From NCBI GenBank assembly GCA_010909165.1, contig MU008159.1, positions 620,001 to 684,000 of the forward strand: a stretch of 64,000 nt of DNA, read 5' to 3'. The translations under genes were made by a program, and so were the position numbers. This document shows positions 23,301-34,245 of this stretch, in pieces. The stretch comes from Anthoceros angustus (lineage: Eukaryota > Streptophyta > Anthocerotopsida > Anthocerotales > Anthocerotaceae). Under the pieces are notes generated by a model. The model was not told the origin of the DNA, searched no databases, and saw only the letters and a program-made list of their open reading frames with translations. How positions within the stretch are numbered: the stretch's first letter is position 1; each line of letters starts with the position of its first letter.

Positions 23301-25536
23301 ATACGTCTTCAGGTCTTTCTGCCAGGCAAGATTCTAAGCATATTGCATATGGAGGAGAATGTTGGGTGGACCTATGGATTCTGTGCTCAGTTACGATCTT
23401 AAAGGTGGTTATCTTATTCCTAGTGTTTATTTCTTTCAGGGTAATCCAGATGGTCAGACGATGCTGGCTTCCACCATAACACCATTACCCCAGGCCAACC
23501 ATCGAAATAGTAAAGTTGGTGATGAAGAGAAGCACATATCATTTGGCAGGTACGCAAGAGGAGTCTAATTTGAGATCAATCCTGCCTATTCTTGGAACTG
23601 TCATCACATGGATCTCATGACAGGTTGTTCTTGCAGCATGCTAGTTCGAGCCTTAATCTCCAGTGATGGTCAGAGCAGCCTTGAGGTAGTTATTGCTAGC
23701 AACCTGGGCAGTTTTTTGTCAAATTGTCTGGAGTATATTACCATGAATTGAAATGTAGCCGTTGTCATGAAATCCTGCAGGCAAGCTGCAGAGCTGCAAG
23801 TGTTCTGTCTCACATACTTAAGGACAATGTACAGTGTAAAGAAAGGGTAAGTTGCAGTTGTTGCAGACTGTTAAACATAGCCTCTGTTGCGTGTGCAGTT
23901 GTTACCGTAGTTGTTGGCACTTTGCACAATGGTTAAATTCTGATACAGCTGTGTTGGTAGGTTCTCCGCATACCACTTGAGATTCCAGCCTCTGCCCTGG
24001 CGCCGCCTGATTTATTGATGCCACGGTGTTTAAGGTACCTGGCAGAAGCTGCTCCAACATCCCTGTACAACGCACCTGCCCAAACTGGACAGGTTTGGCT
24101 GCAGCCTGTTATACTACGGCTGTTAGTGACATGGCTAGCTGATTGTCCATCAGCAGTTTCTGCTTTCCTGGAGCCAACTCCACATCTTCCTTACTTGGTA
24201 GAGTTGATGTCAAGTCAAGGTTCCCCAGCAAGTGTTCATGTAGCTGGTCTTGCAGCTGTTCTATTGGGGGAGTGTATTGTTTACAATGACGGCGAAGGAG
24301 CCAAGGATGCCTCTATGGTCGTAGATGTAATCAGTCAAAGAGTGGGTCTTACTTCTTACTTTTCCAAATGGGATCAGATGCAGAAAAGTCCTTTATTTGT
24401 ATCAGCAGCGTCAGTGTCACGTCTCCCAAAACCTTTGACAAGATCAAATGCAGCTAGTGCAGCTGCCGGTGATGGATTAGTTACAATGCTGGTAGACAAA
24501 CCGCAACTACCCCAGAATCCTGTATCAAATAATGGTCATCCGGAGCCTGTGGTGACTACCTTCTATGATGCAGAGTTTGTTGCGGCCATCAGGACTCTAG
24601 AACCAGTAGTAAGAGAGCGGATAGTTGAACTGTTTGCCCACCCCAAGAGCAGAGCCAATGTTGAAGTGCAAGGTTTTGATAGAAAGGAGGGTGAGCAAGA
24701 CAAAGATTACATCGAAAGACTTAGAGCTGCATTGAGAAGTCAAACGCAGGAACTGCAGGTATGTCACAGGTCTCGGCAAGTGGTTATCAGGTGTTGGACA
24801 GTTGACGGAATTCTTTCATGATCGTGTGCTTCTGTTTCGTTTGAGAGTAGCATGTTTCTGGTTTTGTAAATCTAGTCTCAGCATCAACGAATCTGTGCTT
24901 CATTCTTCTTGTCAGGATCTGCTGGAACGGAATTCTGCATTAGCGGGTGATTTGTTAGTCAGCAGTTCCGTTGGAGAGGATGACGGAGGAGCGGGTGATG
25001 AGGCCTTGAAGGCCAACTTAGCTAGTAAAAGGGGCTCGGTGCGCGGGCCTGGAGACTCTTTTCTATCCAAGACAGAGGCTGAAACCTTGAAGCAGCAGCT
25101 TCTGGAGTATCAGCATGCAGCTGAAGAGGCAAACAAAGAAAAGCAACAAGCGGAATCAGAGATGGCCTCATATAAGCAGCTTCTGGCCAAACAAGAGACT
25201 GATCTACAGAGTCTGTCGGCAGCATATAACTCACTCGAACAGGACAACTACATACTGGAAGGCGAAGTTAAGAAGCTGCGTAAGGCTTTAGAAGATGGAG
25301 GCATCTCCCTTGGCCCGTCTGAGGAGCAGCTGCAAGCAGCACGTGAGGAGGGGCGACAAGAGGCTATCAAAGACAGCGAAGCAGACTTGAGTGATCTGAT
25401 GGTTTGTCTGGGCCAAGAGGAGAGCAAAGTGGAGAAATTGCGAGAAAGGCTAGAAGAGCTTGGAGAAGATGTTGAAGCTTTGCTCCAAGGTATAGGCGAG
25501 CCTGAACCGGAAGGAGACCGGGAAGATGATGGCTAA
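20322..25536 (+). CDS. GC6: Golgin candidate 6 / p115-USO1 vesicle tether
   Basis: p115/Uso1 tethers COPI/COPII vesicles at the cis-Golgi. Eighteen exons splice in frame to about 947 aa (Arabidopsis GC6 is about 914): 20322-20386, 20554-20681, 20791-20843, 21230-21376, 21483-21556, 21653-21722, 21828-21881, 21989-22084, 22189-22239, 22361-22450, 22617-22730, 22918-22989, 23140-23325, 23440-23549, 23637-23685, 23781-23846, 23961-24758 and 24916-25536. Motifs in order: GGLVFGN, ISNGVLADDRRSAMAELQ, ESQAAQLAFG, RNEALLLLTYLTREAE, IQKIVVFEGAFE and CLELLNNLLR (armadillo head). These are followed by GLTSYFSK, a coiled-coil tail (SLSAAYNSLEQDNY) and the acidic end LMVCLGQEESKVEKL. The intron after 23325 has a GC donor (CAG|gcaaga). 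Exon 1 and its upstream region are duplicated at 18 kb. The start at 20322 is the first ATG in frame before GVGGLVFGN. Confidence 0.95.
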
Positions 25537-25708
25537 ACCCTTTCTGCGATATGTATAGCTGGATGGCATCACTTGGTTGCACAACCTCTTGAGGTGCAGC
25601 TTATCGATAATCAGGAGAAGTGGTTGATTCTGCGATCACTTGTATATTATCACAACTGTCTGCTCTTGACCTAACCAATTTTTGCCTCCACAATGCTGTA
25701 ATCTTGTT

Positions 25709-25714
25709 AATAAA
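25709..25714 (+). promoter_or_regulatory. Poly(A) signal AATAAA of USO1
   Basis: AATAAA lies about 170 bp after the USO1 stop codon, in a T-rich context. The same 3' UTR block is copied at 28113-28400 and 29260-29530. Confidence 0.5.
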
Positions 25715-25825
25715 GGAGGATTCTTGCCAGTGCTATCGTTCCTACAGTGATACTCAAACGGGGCCACGTCAAAAACCATCCTGGCCTAATGTGCTTGTCG
25801 TGAGACATCCTCAAGACTGCACTTT

Positions 25826-26044
25826 CTATCGGCGTTGAACTTTGCCTTCATCAACTCCCCTGTCCGAGACGTGAATGCTAAGAGTAAAATAGTGAGAAAA
25901 GAACACGCCAAGAAGCAGGAGTGGCCTTATGGCTTCCTTTGGAGGCCAACGCTCAGCAACAGGTACCGCGACTCGCCGGCGACGCGATCGATTCCTGCGG
26001 AAAGTATTTCCGTATCCAACCCAACCACAACAAACCAGCATGGA
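25826..26044 (+). pseudogene. Fumarase-derived fragment A (leader joined to C-terminal piece)
   Basis: The segment joins sequence resembling the 5' leader of the fumarase gene at 35.2 kb (AGAACACGCCAAGAAGCAGG..GGCCTTATGGCTTCC) directly to a piece resembling codons near 36420-36500 (CGACTCGCCGGCGACGCGAT, for RLxGDAxDS). About 1.2 kb of coding sequence is missing between them. It cannot encode an enzyme. The same architecture occurs in fragment B (26385-26600). Confidence 0.65.
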
Positions 26045-26200
26045 ACAACATTGAACGTGTAGAAACCCAGACAACATTGAACGTGGAGAAACCCAGACAA
26101 CATTGAACGTGGAGAAACCCAGACAACATTGAACGTGGAGAAACCCAGACAACATCGAACGTGGAGAAACCCAGACAACATCGAACGTGGAGAAACCCAG
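26045..26200. repeat. 26-bp minisatellite, six units
   Basis: Six tandem units of a 26-bp motif (core ACATTGAACGTGGAGAAACC) with T/C and G/T variants. The unit resembles ATGGAACATGGAGAAATCCA in the fumarase 3' flank (36852-36874), so it probably arose by amplification of that flank. Further copies occur near 28602-28755, 28860-28935 and 29765-29922. Confidence 0.85.
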
Positions 26201-26216
26201 AAGTGATGCCTGACCT

Positions 26217-26640
26217 TCGTCACCGCCCACAACAGGTTAGTGACAAAGAAAAGGTCAAGCAAATATTCCTAAACTCATGCACAATTGCGTGCCCTCATTA
26301 TCCTGCAGGAACCGCGTTCTGAGTGTCAGGCAGCTGCAATTGCATGGGGATCAAAGAGCTCCAGTCCAGCAACCGACTGCACTCCCTATCGGCGTTGGAA
26401 AATTCTTCCATTCAACGACTCCCCTGTCCGAAACGTGAAAACTGAAAGGAGAAGACTGAGCCAAGAACACAGAGCAAAGCAGAAGTCGCCTCAGGCCTTA
26501 AAACCAACGCGCAGCAGCGGGAACTGCGCCTCGCCGGCGACGCAATCGATTCCCTGCGGAAGAACTTTCGTTCTAGGATAGAACCCAAGCACAACAACCA
26601 GCATAAGACAACGTTGAATGTGGACAGACCCATAATTGCT
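26217..26640 (+). pseudogene. Fumarase-derived fragment B
   Basis: It begins with CTTCGTCACCGCCCACAACA (fumarase FVTAHNR), followed by a block like the fumarase 3' flank (CTGCAATTGCATGGGGATCA). Then comes the leader-like part (26405-26495) fused to a C-terminal piece (CTCGCCGGCGACGCAATCGA for L.GDAIDS, then RKN). The order is scrambled relative to the gene at 35.2-36.7 kb. It is a pseudogene made by deletion and rejoining. Confidence 0.65.
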
Positions 26641-26693
26641 GCTTGTGACAAGCTCCGTCCAAAACTGAAGAATACAGTGCTCGGCAACAAAAC

Positions 26694-27328
<635 letters not shown>

Positions 27329-27393
27329 GGAAGCCGGTCGCAGCTCGGCAGGCTTGCTGGGAAGGAGGGTTTAAAGGACTAAGAATTCAGAAC

Positions 27394-27403
27394 TTTAGGG
27401 TTT
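27394..27403 (-). promoter_or_regulatory. Telo-box upstream of RPL23A copy 2
   Basis: On the minus strand the bases read AAACCCTAAA, 66 bp before the ATG. This motif (AAACCCTAA) is well known in promoters of plant ribosomal protein genes. A copied version lies at 31658-31667. Confidence 0.7.
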
Positions 27404-28112
27404 TTGAGTGGAGCGGATCGGGATTTTCATTCTGTGGGACCCGCTTCGTAGGGCTGCTCACAATGTCACAAACTTGTCCACTTGGCCTGCGTCTGAATCT
27501 CCGAACCGATAAAGCTTCGCGCGTGCCAAGTCCTCCGTGGCATGTCATGCCTATGTCCTCCCATAGCCTTGGTATACGCACTCTTGTACAATACTTGTAT
27601 GTCCAGTATGTAGCATACATTACCTTACATTCACTACCATGGCATTCTCCCGTATCATGTGAATTGTCTTCCATGTACATATGTTTCAAACTTTCAAACT
27701 AGCGGGGAGAGGGGCATGTTGGAGGAGTGTGGGATCGGGGAGCAGGGAGCGGGCTGCCATAGGTGATCCTCAAATGTTGCAAACAAGGTCCCTTGTTGTT
27801 GGGAACAACGCCATCAGAATTGAAATGTTGAATGTCACGTAGCGACCTCGGCGTTTTGCATGCATGCCTGCAAGCAATCTTGCAAACATGGTCTACCGCA
27901 CTCACCAATTCAAACGGTCTTGGAAGGACAGCAATCCACCAAAAGACATATGAATCCGCAACTTTGGTAAGTGAACATATGTATCAGCTCGGTGGCGTTA
28001 CAGTGAGTACACTGCGCTTGTCCCTCCTGCTGCTCGAAGCCTGCAACAATGGCGTTGACAGCTCTTTCGGCATTACACTGGTATTTTGGACAGACGAATT
28101 CAATACGTGGAT
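27404..28112. other. Spacer, no gene recognised
   Basis: No protein or RNA gene is apparent. The whole stretch recurs at about 31668-32395 with small indels. It contains TGCATGCATGCCTGCAAGC and polypyrimidine-poor sequence without coding bias. Confidence 0.4.
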
Positions 28113-29164
28113 ACAGCTGGATGGAATCACTTGGTTGCACAACCTCTTGAGGTGCAGCTTATCGATAATCAGGAGAAGTGGTTGATTCTGCGATCACTTG
28201 TATATTATCACAACTGTCTGCTCTTGACCTAACCAATTTTTGCCTCCACAATGCTGTAATCTTGTTAATAAAGGAGGATTCTTGCCAGTGCTATCGTTCC
28301 TACAGTGATACTCAAACGGGGCCACGTCAAAAACCATCCTGGCCTAATGTGCTTGTCGTGAGACATCCTCAAGACTGCACTTTCTATCGGCGTTGAACTT
28401 TGCCTTCATCAACTCCCCTGTCCGAGACGTGAATGCTAAGAGTAAAATAGTGAGAAAAGAACACGCCAAGAAGCAGGAGTGGCCTTATGGCTTCCTTTGG
28501 AGGCCAACGCTCAGCAACAGGTACCGCGACTCGCCGGCGACGCGATCGATTCCTGCGGAAAGTATTTCCGTATCCAACCCAACCACAACAAACCAGCATG
28601 GAACAACATTGAACGTGTAGAAACCCAGACAACATTGAACGTGGAGAAACCCAGACAACATTGAACGTGGAGAAGACAACATTGAACGTGGAGAAACCCA
28701 GACAACATCGAACGTGGAGAAACCCAGACAACATCGAACGTGGAGAAACCCAGAAGTGATGCCTGACCTTCGTCACCGCCCACAACAGGTTAGTGACAAA
28801 GAAAAGGTCAAGCAAATATTCCTAAACTCATGCACAGAGACAACCACAACAAACCAGCATGGAACAACATTGAACGTGTAGAAACCCAGACAACATTGAA
28901 CGTGTAGAAACCCAGACAACATCGAACGTGGAGAAGATGATGGCTAAACCCTTTCTGCGATATGTATAGCTGGATGGCATCACTTGGTTGCACAACCTCT
29001 TGAGGTGCAGCTTATCGATAAACCAGGACCACAACACACCTTTAACGGGAGCCATGGAAGCCGGTCGCAGCTCGGCAGGCTTGCTGGGAAGGAGGTTTAA
29101 AGGACTAAGAATTCAGTCGAGATAGCGAAAAGAGTCACACGAATTGCCAACAACTCTGAAGTGA

Positions 29165-29261
29165 TCCGGGTCCCTAGAAGAGCTTGGAGAAGATGTTGAA
29201 GCTTTGCTCCAAGGTATAGGCGAGCCTGAACCGGAAGGAGACCGGGAAGATGATGGCTAAA
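29165..29261 (+). pseudogene. Copied 3' end of USO1 coding sequence
   Basis: The bases repeat the last codons of USO1 (EELGEDVEALLQGIGEPEPE ... stop) and continue into its 3' UTR. It has no promoter or upstream exons and is a by-product of the shuffling. Confidence 0.9.
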
Positions 29262-30402
29262 CCCTTTCTGCGATATGTATAGCTGGATGGCATCACTTGG
29301 TTGCACAACCTCTTGAGGTGCAGCTTATCGATAATCAGGAGAAGTGGTTGATTCTGCGATCACTTGTATATTATCACAACTGTCTGCTCTTGACCTAACC
29401 AATTTTGCCTCCACAATGCTGTAATCTTGTTAATAAAGGAGGATTCTTGCCAGTGCTATCGTTCCTACAGTGATACTCAAACGGGGCCACGTCAAAACCA
29501 TCCTGGCCTAATGTGCTTGTCGTGAGACATCCTCAAGACTGCACTTTCTATCGTTGAACTTTGCCTTCATCAACTCCCCTGTCCGAGACGTGAATGCTAA
29601 GAGTAAAATAGTGAGAAAAGAACACGCCAAGAAGCAGGAGTGGCCTTATGGCTTCCTTTGGAGGCCAACGCTCAGCAACAGGTACCGCGACTCGCCGGCG
29701 ACGCGATCGATTCCCTGCGGAAAGTATTTCCGTATCCAACCCAACCACAACAAACCAGCATGGAACAACATTGAACGTGTAGAAACCCAGACAACATTGA
29801 ACGTGGAGAAACCCAGACAACATTGAACGTGGAGAAACCCAGACAACATTGAACGTGGAGAAACCCAGACAACATCGAACGTGGAGAAACCCAGACAACA
29901 TCGAACGTGGAGAAACCCAGAAGTGATGCCTGACCTTCGTCACCGCCCACAACAGGTTAGTGACAAAGAAAAGGTCAAGCAAATATTCCTAAACTCATGC
30001 ACAATTGCGTGCCCTCATTATCCTGCAGGAACCGCGTTCTGAGTGTCAGGCAGCTGCAATTGCATGGGGATCAAAGAGCTCCAGTCCAGCAACCGACTGC
30101 ACTCCCTATCGGCGTTGGAAAATTCTTCCATTCAACGACTCCCCTGTCCGAAACGTGAAAACTGAAAGGAGAAGACTGAGCCAAGAACACAGAGCAAAGC
30201 AGAAGTCGCCTCAGGCCTTAAAACCAACGCGCAGCAGGAACTGCGCCGGCGACGCAATCGATTCCCTGCGGAAGAACTTTCGTTCTAGGATAGAACCCAA
30301 GCACAACAACCAGCATAAGACAACGTTGAATGTGGACAGACCCATAATTGCTGCTTGTGACAAGCTCCGTCCAAAACTGAAGAATACAGTGCTCAACAAA
30401 AC

Positions 30403-30486
30403 CTATATTATGCCTATCTTGTTTGCTACGTCCAAAGCGTCGTAGTCTGTGGTAAGCCTCACGTAGGCCTTCTTTTTCCGTCAGGC
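30403..30486 (-). pseudogene. Lone third exon of RPL23a
   Basis: It matches exon 3 of the RPL23a copy at 26694-26778 with one T missing from the T6 run, which breaks the frame. Exons 1-2 are absent because the segment ends at the junction near 30563. Confidence 0.8.
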
Positions 30487-30963
30487 CTGCACCACAAACA
30501 GCAATCCACGTCACAGTTCAGTCCATGCCAAAGCAACCGGATAGCGGGGTATGAATCAAATAAGTTGCAAAATAACTATCCGAGAATAAACGCAGTTAGT
30601 CGGAGAAGAAACCTTCAACCCTGTGACACACAGTTGCATACCATCAAAGAACTTGAAAGTAGAGGAAGTCCACAGTTCATGCAATCCGCAAGCCCGAACT
30701 GCAGGACGATCTAGGGCAAGATCGAAAATATATCAACACTTACAAGAGAATCGCTCAAAGCAGAAGTCGCCTCAGGCCTTAAAACCAACGCGCAGCAGGA
30801 ACTGCGCCGGCGACGCAATCGATTCCCTGCGGAAGAACTTTCGTTCTAGGATAGAACCCAAGCACAACAACCAGCATAAGACAACGTTGAATGTGGACAG
30901 ACCCATAATTGCTGCTTGTGACAAGCTCCGTCCAAAACTGAAGAATACAGTGCTCAACAAAAC

Positions 30964-31592
30964 CTATATTATGCCTATCTTGTTTGCTACGTCCAAAGCG
31001 TCGTAGTCTGTGGTAAGCCTCACGTAGGCCTTCTTTTTCCGTCAGGCCTGCACCACAAACAGCAATCCACGTCACAGTTCAGTCCATGCCAAAGCAACCG
31101 GATAGCGGGGTATGAATCAAATAAGTTGCAAAACCTAAATTGTAACAAACGACACACACCTGATGAGAGTGTTAACCTTCTTCGCCTGGATCTCGTACAT
31201 CTTTTTCACAGCATCCTTGATTTTCTTCTTGTCCGCCAAGACATCCACAATGAAGACGAGGTGTTGTTCTCCTCAATCTTCTTCATTGCTGACTCTGTGG
31301 TCAAGGGGTACTTCAGCACCTGGTACTGATCCAGCTTGTGCCTAGGTGGTGCGCTGATCCTGGGGTACTTCGCTTACGGTCCCTCTTCAGAGTCTTGGGC
31401 CGATGGAACGTGACTGAAGGCCGCTCTTTCTTCCATTTCTTCAGCGGAGCCACGCTCTTCAGCGCCTTTGCTGCCTTAGTGGCTTGCGCCTTCGGTCGAC
31501 CTTCCCACCTGCATCCCGGACCATCAGTCCCCGAAGCCGCACCACAGCAAATCGATAAACCAGGACCACAACACACCTTTAACGGGAGCCAT
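30964..31592 (-). pseudogene. RPL23a copy 3, frameshifted
   Basis: All three exons are present in order, with the same splice sites as copy 2. Relative to copy 2, single bases are missing at GGG>GG (near 31259), GG>G (near 31368), GGG>GG (near 31494) and T6>T5 (near 31035). The frame is therefore broken in exons 2 and 3. All losses are in homopolymer runs, which can be genuine decay or a consensus-calling error of the assembly. A telo-box (31658-31667) is retained. Confidence 0.8.
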
Positions 31593-32395
31593 GGAAGCCG
31601 GTCGCAGCTCGGCAGGCTTGCTGGGAAGGAGGGTTTAAAGGACTAAGAATTCAGAACTTTAGGGTTTTTGAGTGGAGCGGATCGGGATTTTCATTCTGTG
31701 GGACCCGCTTCGTAGGGCTGCTCACAATGTCACAAACTTGTCCACTTGGCCTGCGTCTGAATCTCCGAACCGATAAAAGCTTCGCGCGTGCCAAGTCCTC
31801 CGTGGCATGTCATGCCTATGTCCTCCCCATAGCCTTGGTATACGCACTCTTGTACAATACTTGTATGTCCCGAGTATGTAGCATACATTACCTTACATTC
31901 ACTACCATGGCATTCTCCCCGTATCGTAGCGAATTGTCTTCCATGTACATATGTTTCAAACTTTCAAACTAGCGGGGAGAGGGGCATGTTGGAGGAGTGT
32001 GGGATCGGGGAGCAGGGAGCGGGCTGCCATAGGTGATCCTCAAATGTTGCAAACAAGGTCCCTTGTTGTTGGGAACAACGCCATCAGAATTGAAATGTTG
32101 AATGTCACGTAGCGACCTCGGCGTTTTGCATGCATGCCTGCAAGCAATCTTGCAAACATGGTCTACCGCACTCACCAATTCAAACGGTCTTGGAAGGACA
32201 GCAATCCACCAAAAGACATATGAATCCCGCAACTTTGGTAAGTGAACATATGTATCAGCTCGGTGGCGTTACAGTGAGGTACACTGCGCTTGTCCCTCCT
32301 GCTGCTCGAAGCCTGCAACAATGGCGTTGACAGCTCTTTCGGCATTACACTGGTATTTTGGACAGACGAATTCAATACGTGGATACAGCTGGATG

Positions 32396-32796
32396 GAAAG
32401 AGAGACTTTACACGCATGGTTATCCTTCAGGTGGCAAAAGCCACTAGTAGACTGTAGTGTGCGTTTAGCTGTCCCAAAGGGAAAGATCATGCACAGAGAC
32501 AACCACAAGAAACTGCAGATTCTACCGATCTTCAACCCTCAACAAACGAAGCTTGTGAAACCAGCTGCAGAACCTGCTGATGCTTTTGGCGGTAAGCTAG
32601 CCACAATCTGAGATTCAAGGAGCTTGTATTGATTAAAGTATTTAAAGAACCATGATGTAAGAGTCCACCTCCCCGGGGATGATTACTGTTAGTGTAATGC
32701 AAAGAATTCAGTCGAGATAGCGAAAAAGAGTCACACGAATTGCCAACAACTCTGAAGTGATCCGGGTCCCTAGAAGAGCAATCGCAAGAATTACAG
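32396..32796. other. Spacer with segments copied elsewhere
   Basis: No gene is recognised. 32702-32772 (AATTCAGTCGAGATAGCG...) is copied at 29105-29175. A short open frame at 32321-32611 (plus) shows no family resemblance. Confidence 0.4.
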
Positions 32797-33576
32797 TTAG
32801 GAAATACTGCAGGATGTAGATCTTTGGTACTGCCTTATAGAGAACAATCCACCGTCAGATATGTCTCCTCGGTCGATAAACCCACTCGAATTCTGTTGCA
32901 AAATAACTATCCGAGAATAAACGCAGTTAGTCGGAGAAGAAACCTTCAACCCTGTGACACACAGTTGCATACCATCAAAGAACTTGAAAGTAGAGGAAGT
33001 CCACAGTTCATGCAATCCGCAAGCCCGAACTGCAGGACGATCTAGGGCAAGATCGAAAAATATATCAACACTTACAAGAGAATCGCTCAAAGCAGAACAG
33101 CACCTTTCAAAAATGCATATGATGTTTACATCTTGCCGGAATATAAAGTACTCAATATCGGTGCCGACGATGTGGCTCGCTTCCTGAGTTGTCCTGTTCT
33201 CCTCGGGTGATGCTAATCCTCCCACAGAAAGAGCAGGGACCAGCCTCAAGTGGATGCGGCTCAATTTGCTTCCCAGATCACGGAGACGGCGGAGATACTT
33301 CAGGACCAGATCGTCATCGTAAGCCTTCTTTCCTTCGCGCCGTATGAGCACAGCATTCACCGTAATGGCAGTGGACGCAGCGGCCAGTGCGGCCACTCCG
33401 CTCCATTGCGACAGCAAGCGTCGGTCACTCATTCTCAGTTTCCACGCAGGTTTCGAGAGCACAGTGTTTCGCAGGAGAGCGTACGTTGTAGTGATGCTGA
33501 AAGTAGCTGCAGCGATTGCTGCGGACAGTCTGACCGAGATTGGCCAACTCGGTCTGCTTCCCTCGGAGCCGGACAT
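32797..33576 (-). CDS. Hypothetical protein with N-terminal hydrophobic segments
   Basis: A single uninterrupted frame of 259 aa starts with ATG at 33576. The first 85 residues contain two hydrophobic stretches (ISVRLSAAIAAATFSITTTY, and a second around AALAAASTAITVNAVLI). A basic, Leu-rich segment follows (LVLKYLRRLRDLGSKLSRIH). This layout would fit a small organelle or ER membrane protein. The second half is less biased and could be partly non-coding: a spliced form ending near residue 115 cannot be excluded. I do not recognise a family. Part of the 3' half (32890-33098) is copied into the shuffled insert at 30555-30750. Confidence 0.45.
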   Translation of the reverse strand: MSGSEGSRPSWPISVRLSAAIAAATFSITTTYALLRNTVLSKPAWKLRMSDRRLLSQWSGVAALAAASTAITVNAVLIRREGKKAYDDDLVLKYLRRLRDLGSKLSRIHLRLVPALSVGGLASPEENRTTQEASHIVGTDIEYFIFRQDVNIICIFERCCSALSDSLVSVDIFFDLALDRPAVRACGLHELWTSSTFKFFDGMQLCVTGLKVSSPTNCVYSRIVILQQNSSGFIDRGDISDGGLFSIRQYQRSTSCSIS

Positions 33577-33879
33577 GACGAATGTGCGTCCGCAGCACCG
33601 CGGCAGAATTCAGACACTGATGAGAGTCACGGCTTGAAGTTGCAGGGCTTCTTTCTACGACCTACCTAAAAGTTGCAGTGCTTCTTGTATGCGATTTATA
33701 AGTGTACTAGGTGAACAAGTTGCATGCCTTCTAAGAGTGTGGATTGTTATCAACTTAAAATAAGTGTTAAAAAAGGACATAGAACTCAAGAGTTTTATGG
33801 GATCATTGTTTGCATGTGGAAGTTCGTTTCCATTCTATAACACACCTCCCAATCTGCTAAAGTTTAGAACTGCATATCT
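33577..33879. other. Upstream of the hypothetical gene
   Basis: AT-rich spacer that should include the promoter of the minus-strand gene starting at 33576. No distinct element was recognised. Confidence 0.3.
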
Positions 33880-34245
33880 CAAACTGCAAATGACTATCGG
33901 CATATTTTAGTTTGTACATTGGCCAGTACGATACAAATGACTATAAGCATGTTTCAGTTTATACATTGGCCAGTGTGATACAAATGACTAGAAGCATGCT
34001 TCAGTTTGTACATTGGCCACTGCGATGTAAATGACTATCAGCATATTTCAGTTTGTACATTGGCCACTGCGATGTAAATGACTATCAGCATGTTTCAATT
34101 TGTATATTGGCCAGTGCGATACAAATGACTATCAGCATATTTCATTTTGTACATTGGCCAGTGCGATGCAAATGATTATCGACATGTTTCAATTTGTACA
34201 TTGGCCAGTGCATGTTTCGAGTTTGTACATTGGCCATCGCACTGT
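33880..34245. repeat. 47-bp minisatellite, about seven units
   Basis: The unit is about 47 bp (core TTTGTACATTGGCCAGTGCG, then ATACAAATGACTATCAGCAT). Units vary at a few positions and the last is truncated. It lies about 1 kb upstream of the fumarase-like gene. Confidence 0.9.

Larger units (their letters stand above)
28113..32395. repeat. 4.3-kb insert made of shuffled flanking segments
   Basis: Every part has a source nearby. 28113-28836 comes from about 25557-26280. About 28837-28850 matches 32490-32505. 28850-28936 is minisatellite sequence. 28937-29018 matches 25523-25606. 29018-29115 matches 27288-27385 (RPL23a start). 29105-29175 matches 32702-32772. 29165-30568 matches 25447-26868. 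30555-30750 matches 32890-33098. 30740-32395 matches 26480-28112. Junctions carry shared words such as ATCGATAA, AAGAATTCAG, CTAGAAGAGC, GTTGCAAAA, CAAAGCAGAA and AGCTGGATGG. Removing the insert restores a continuous sequence from 28112 to 32390. Confidence 0.85.
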
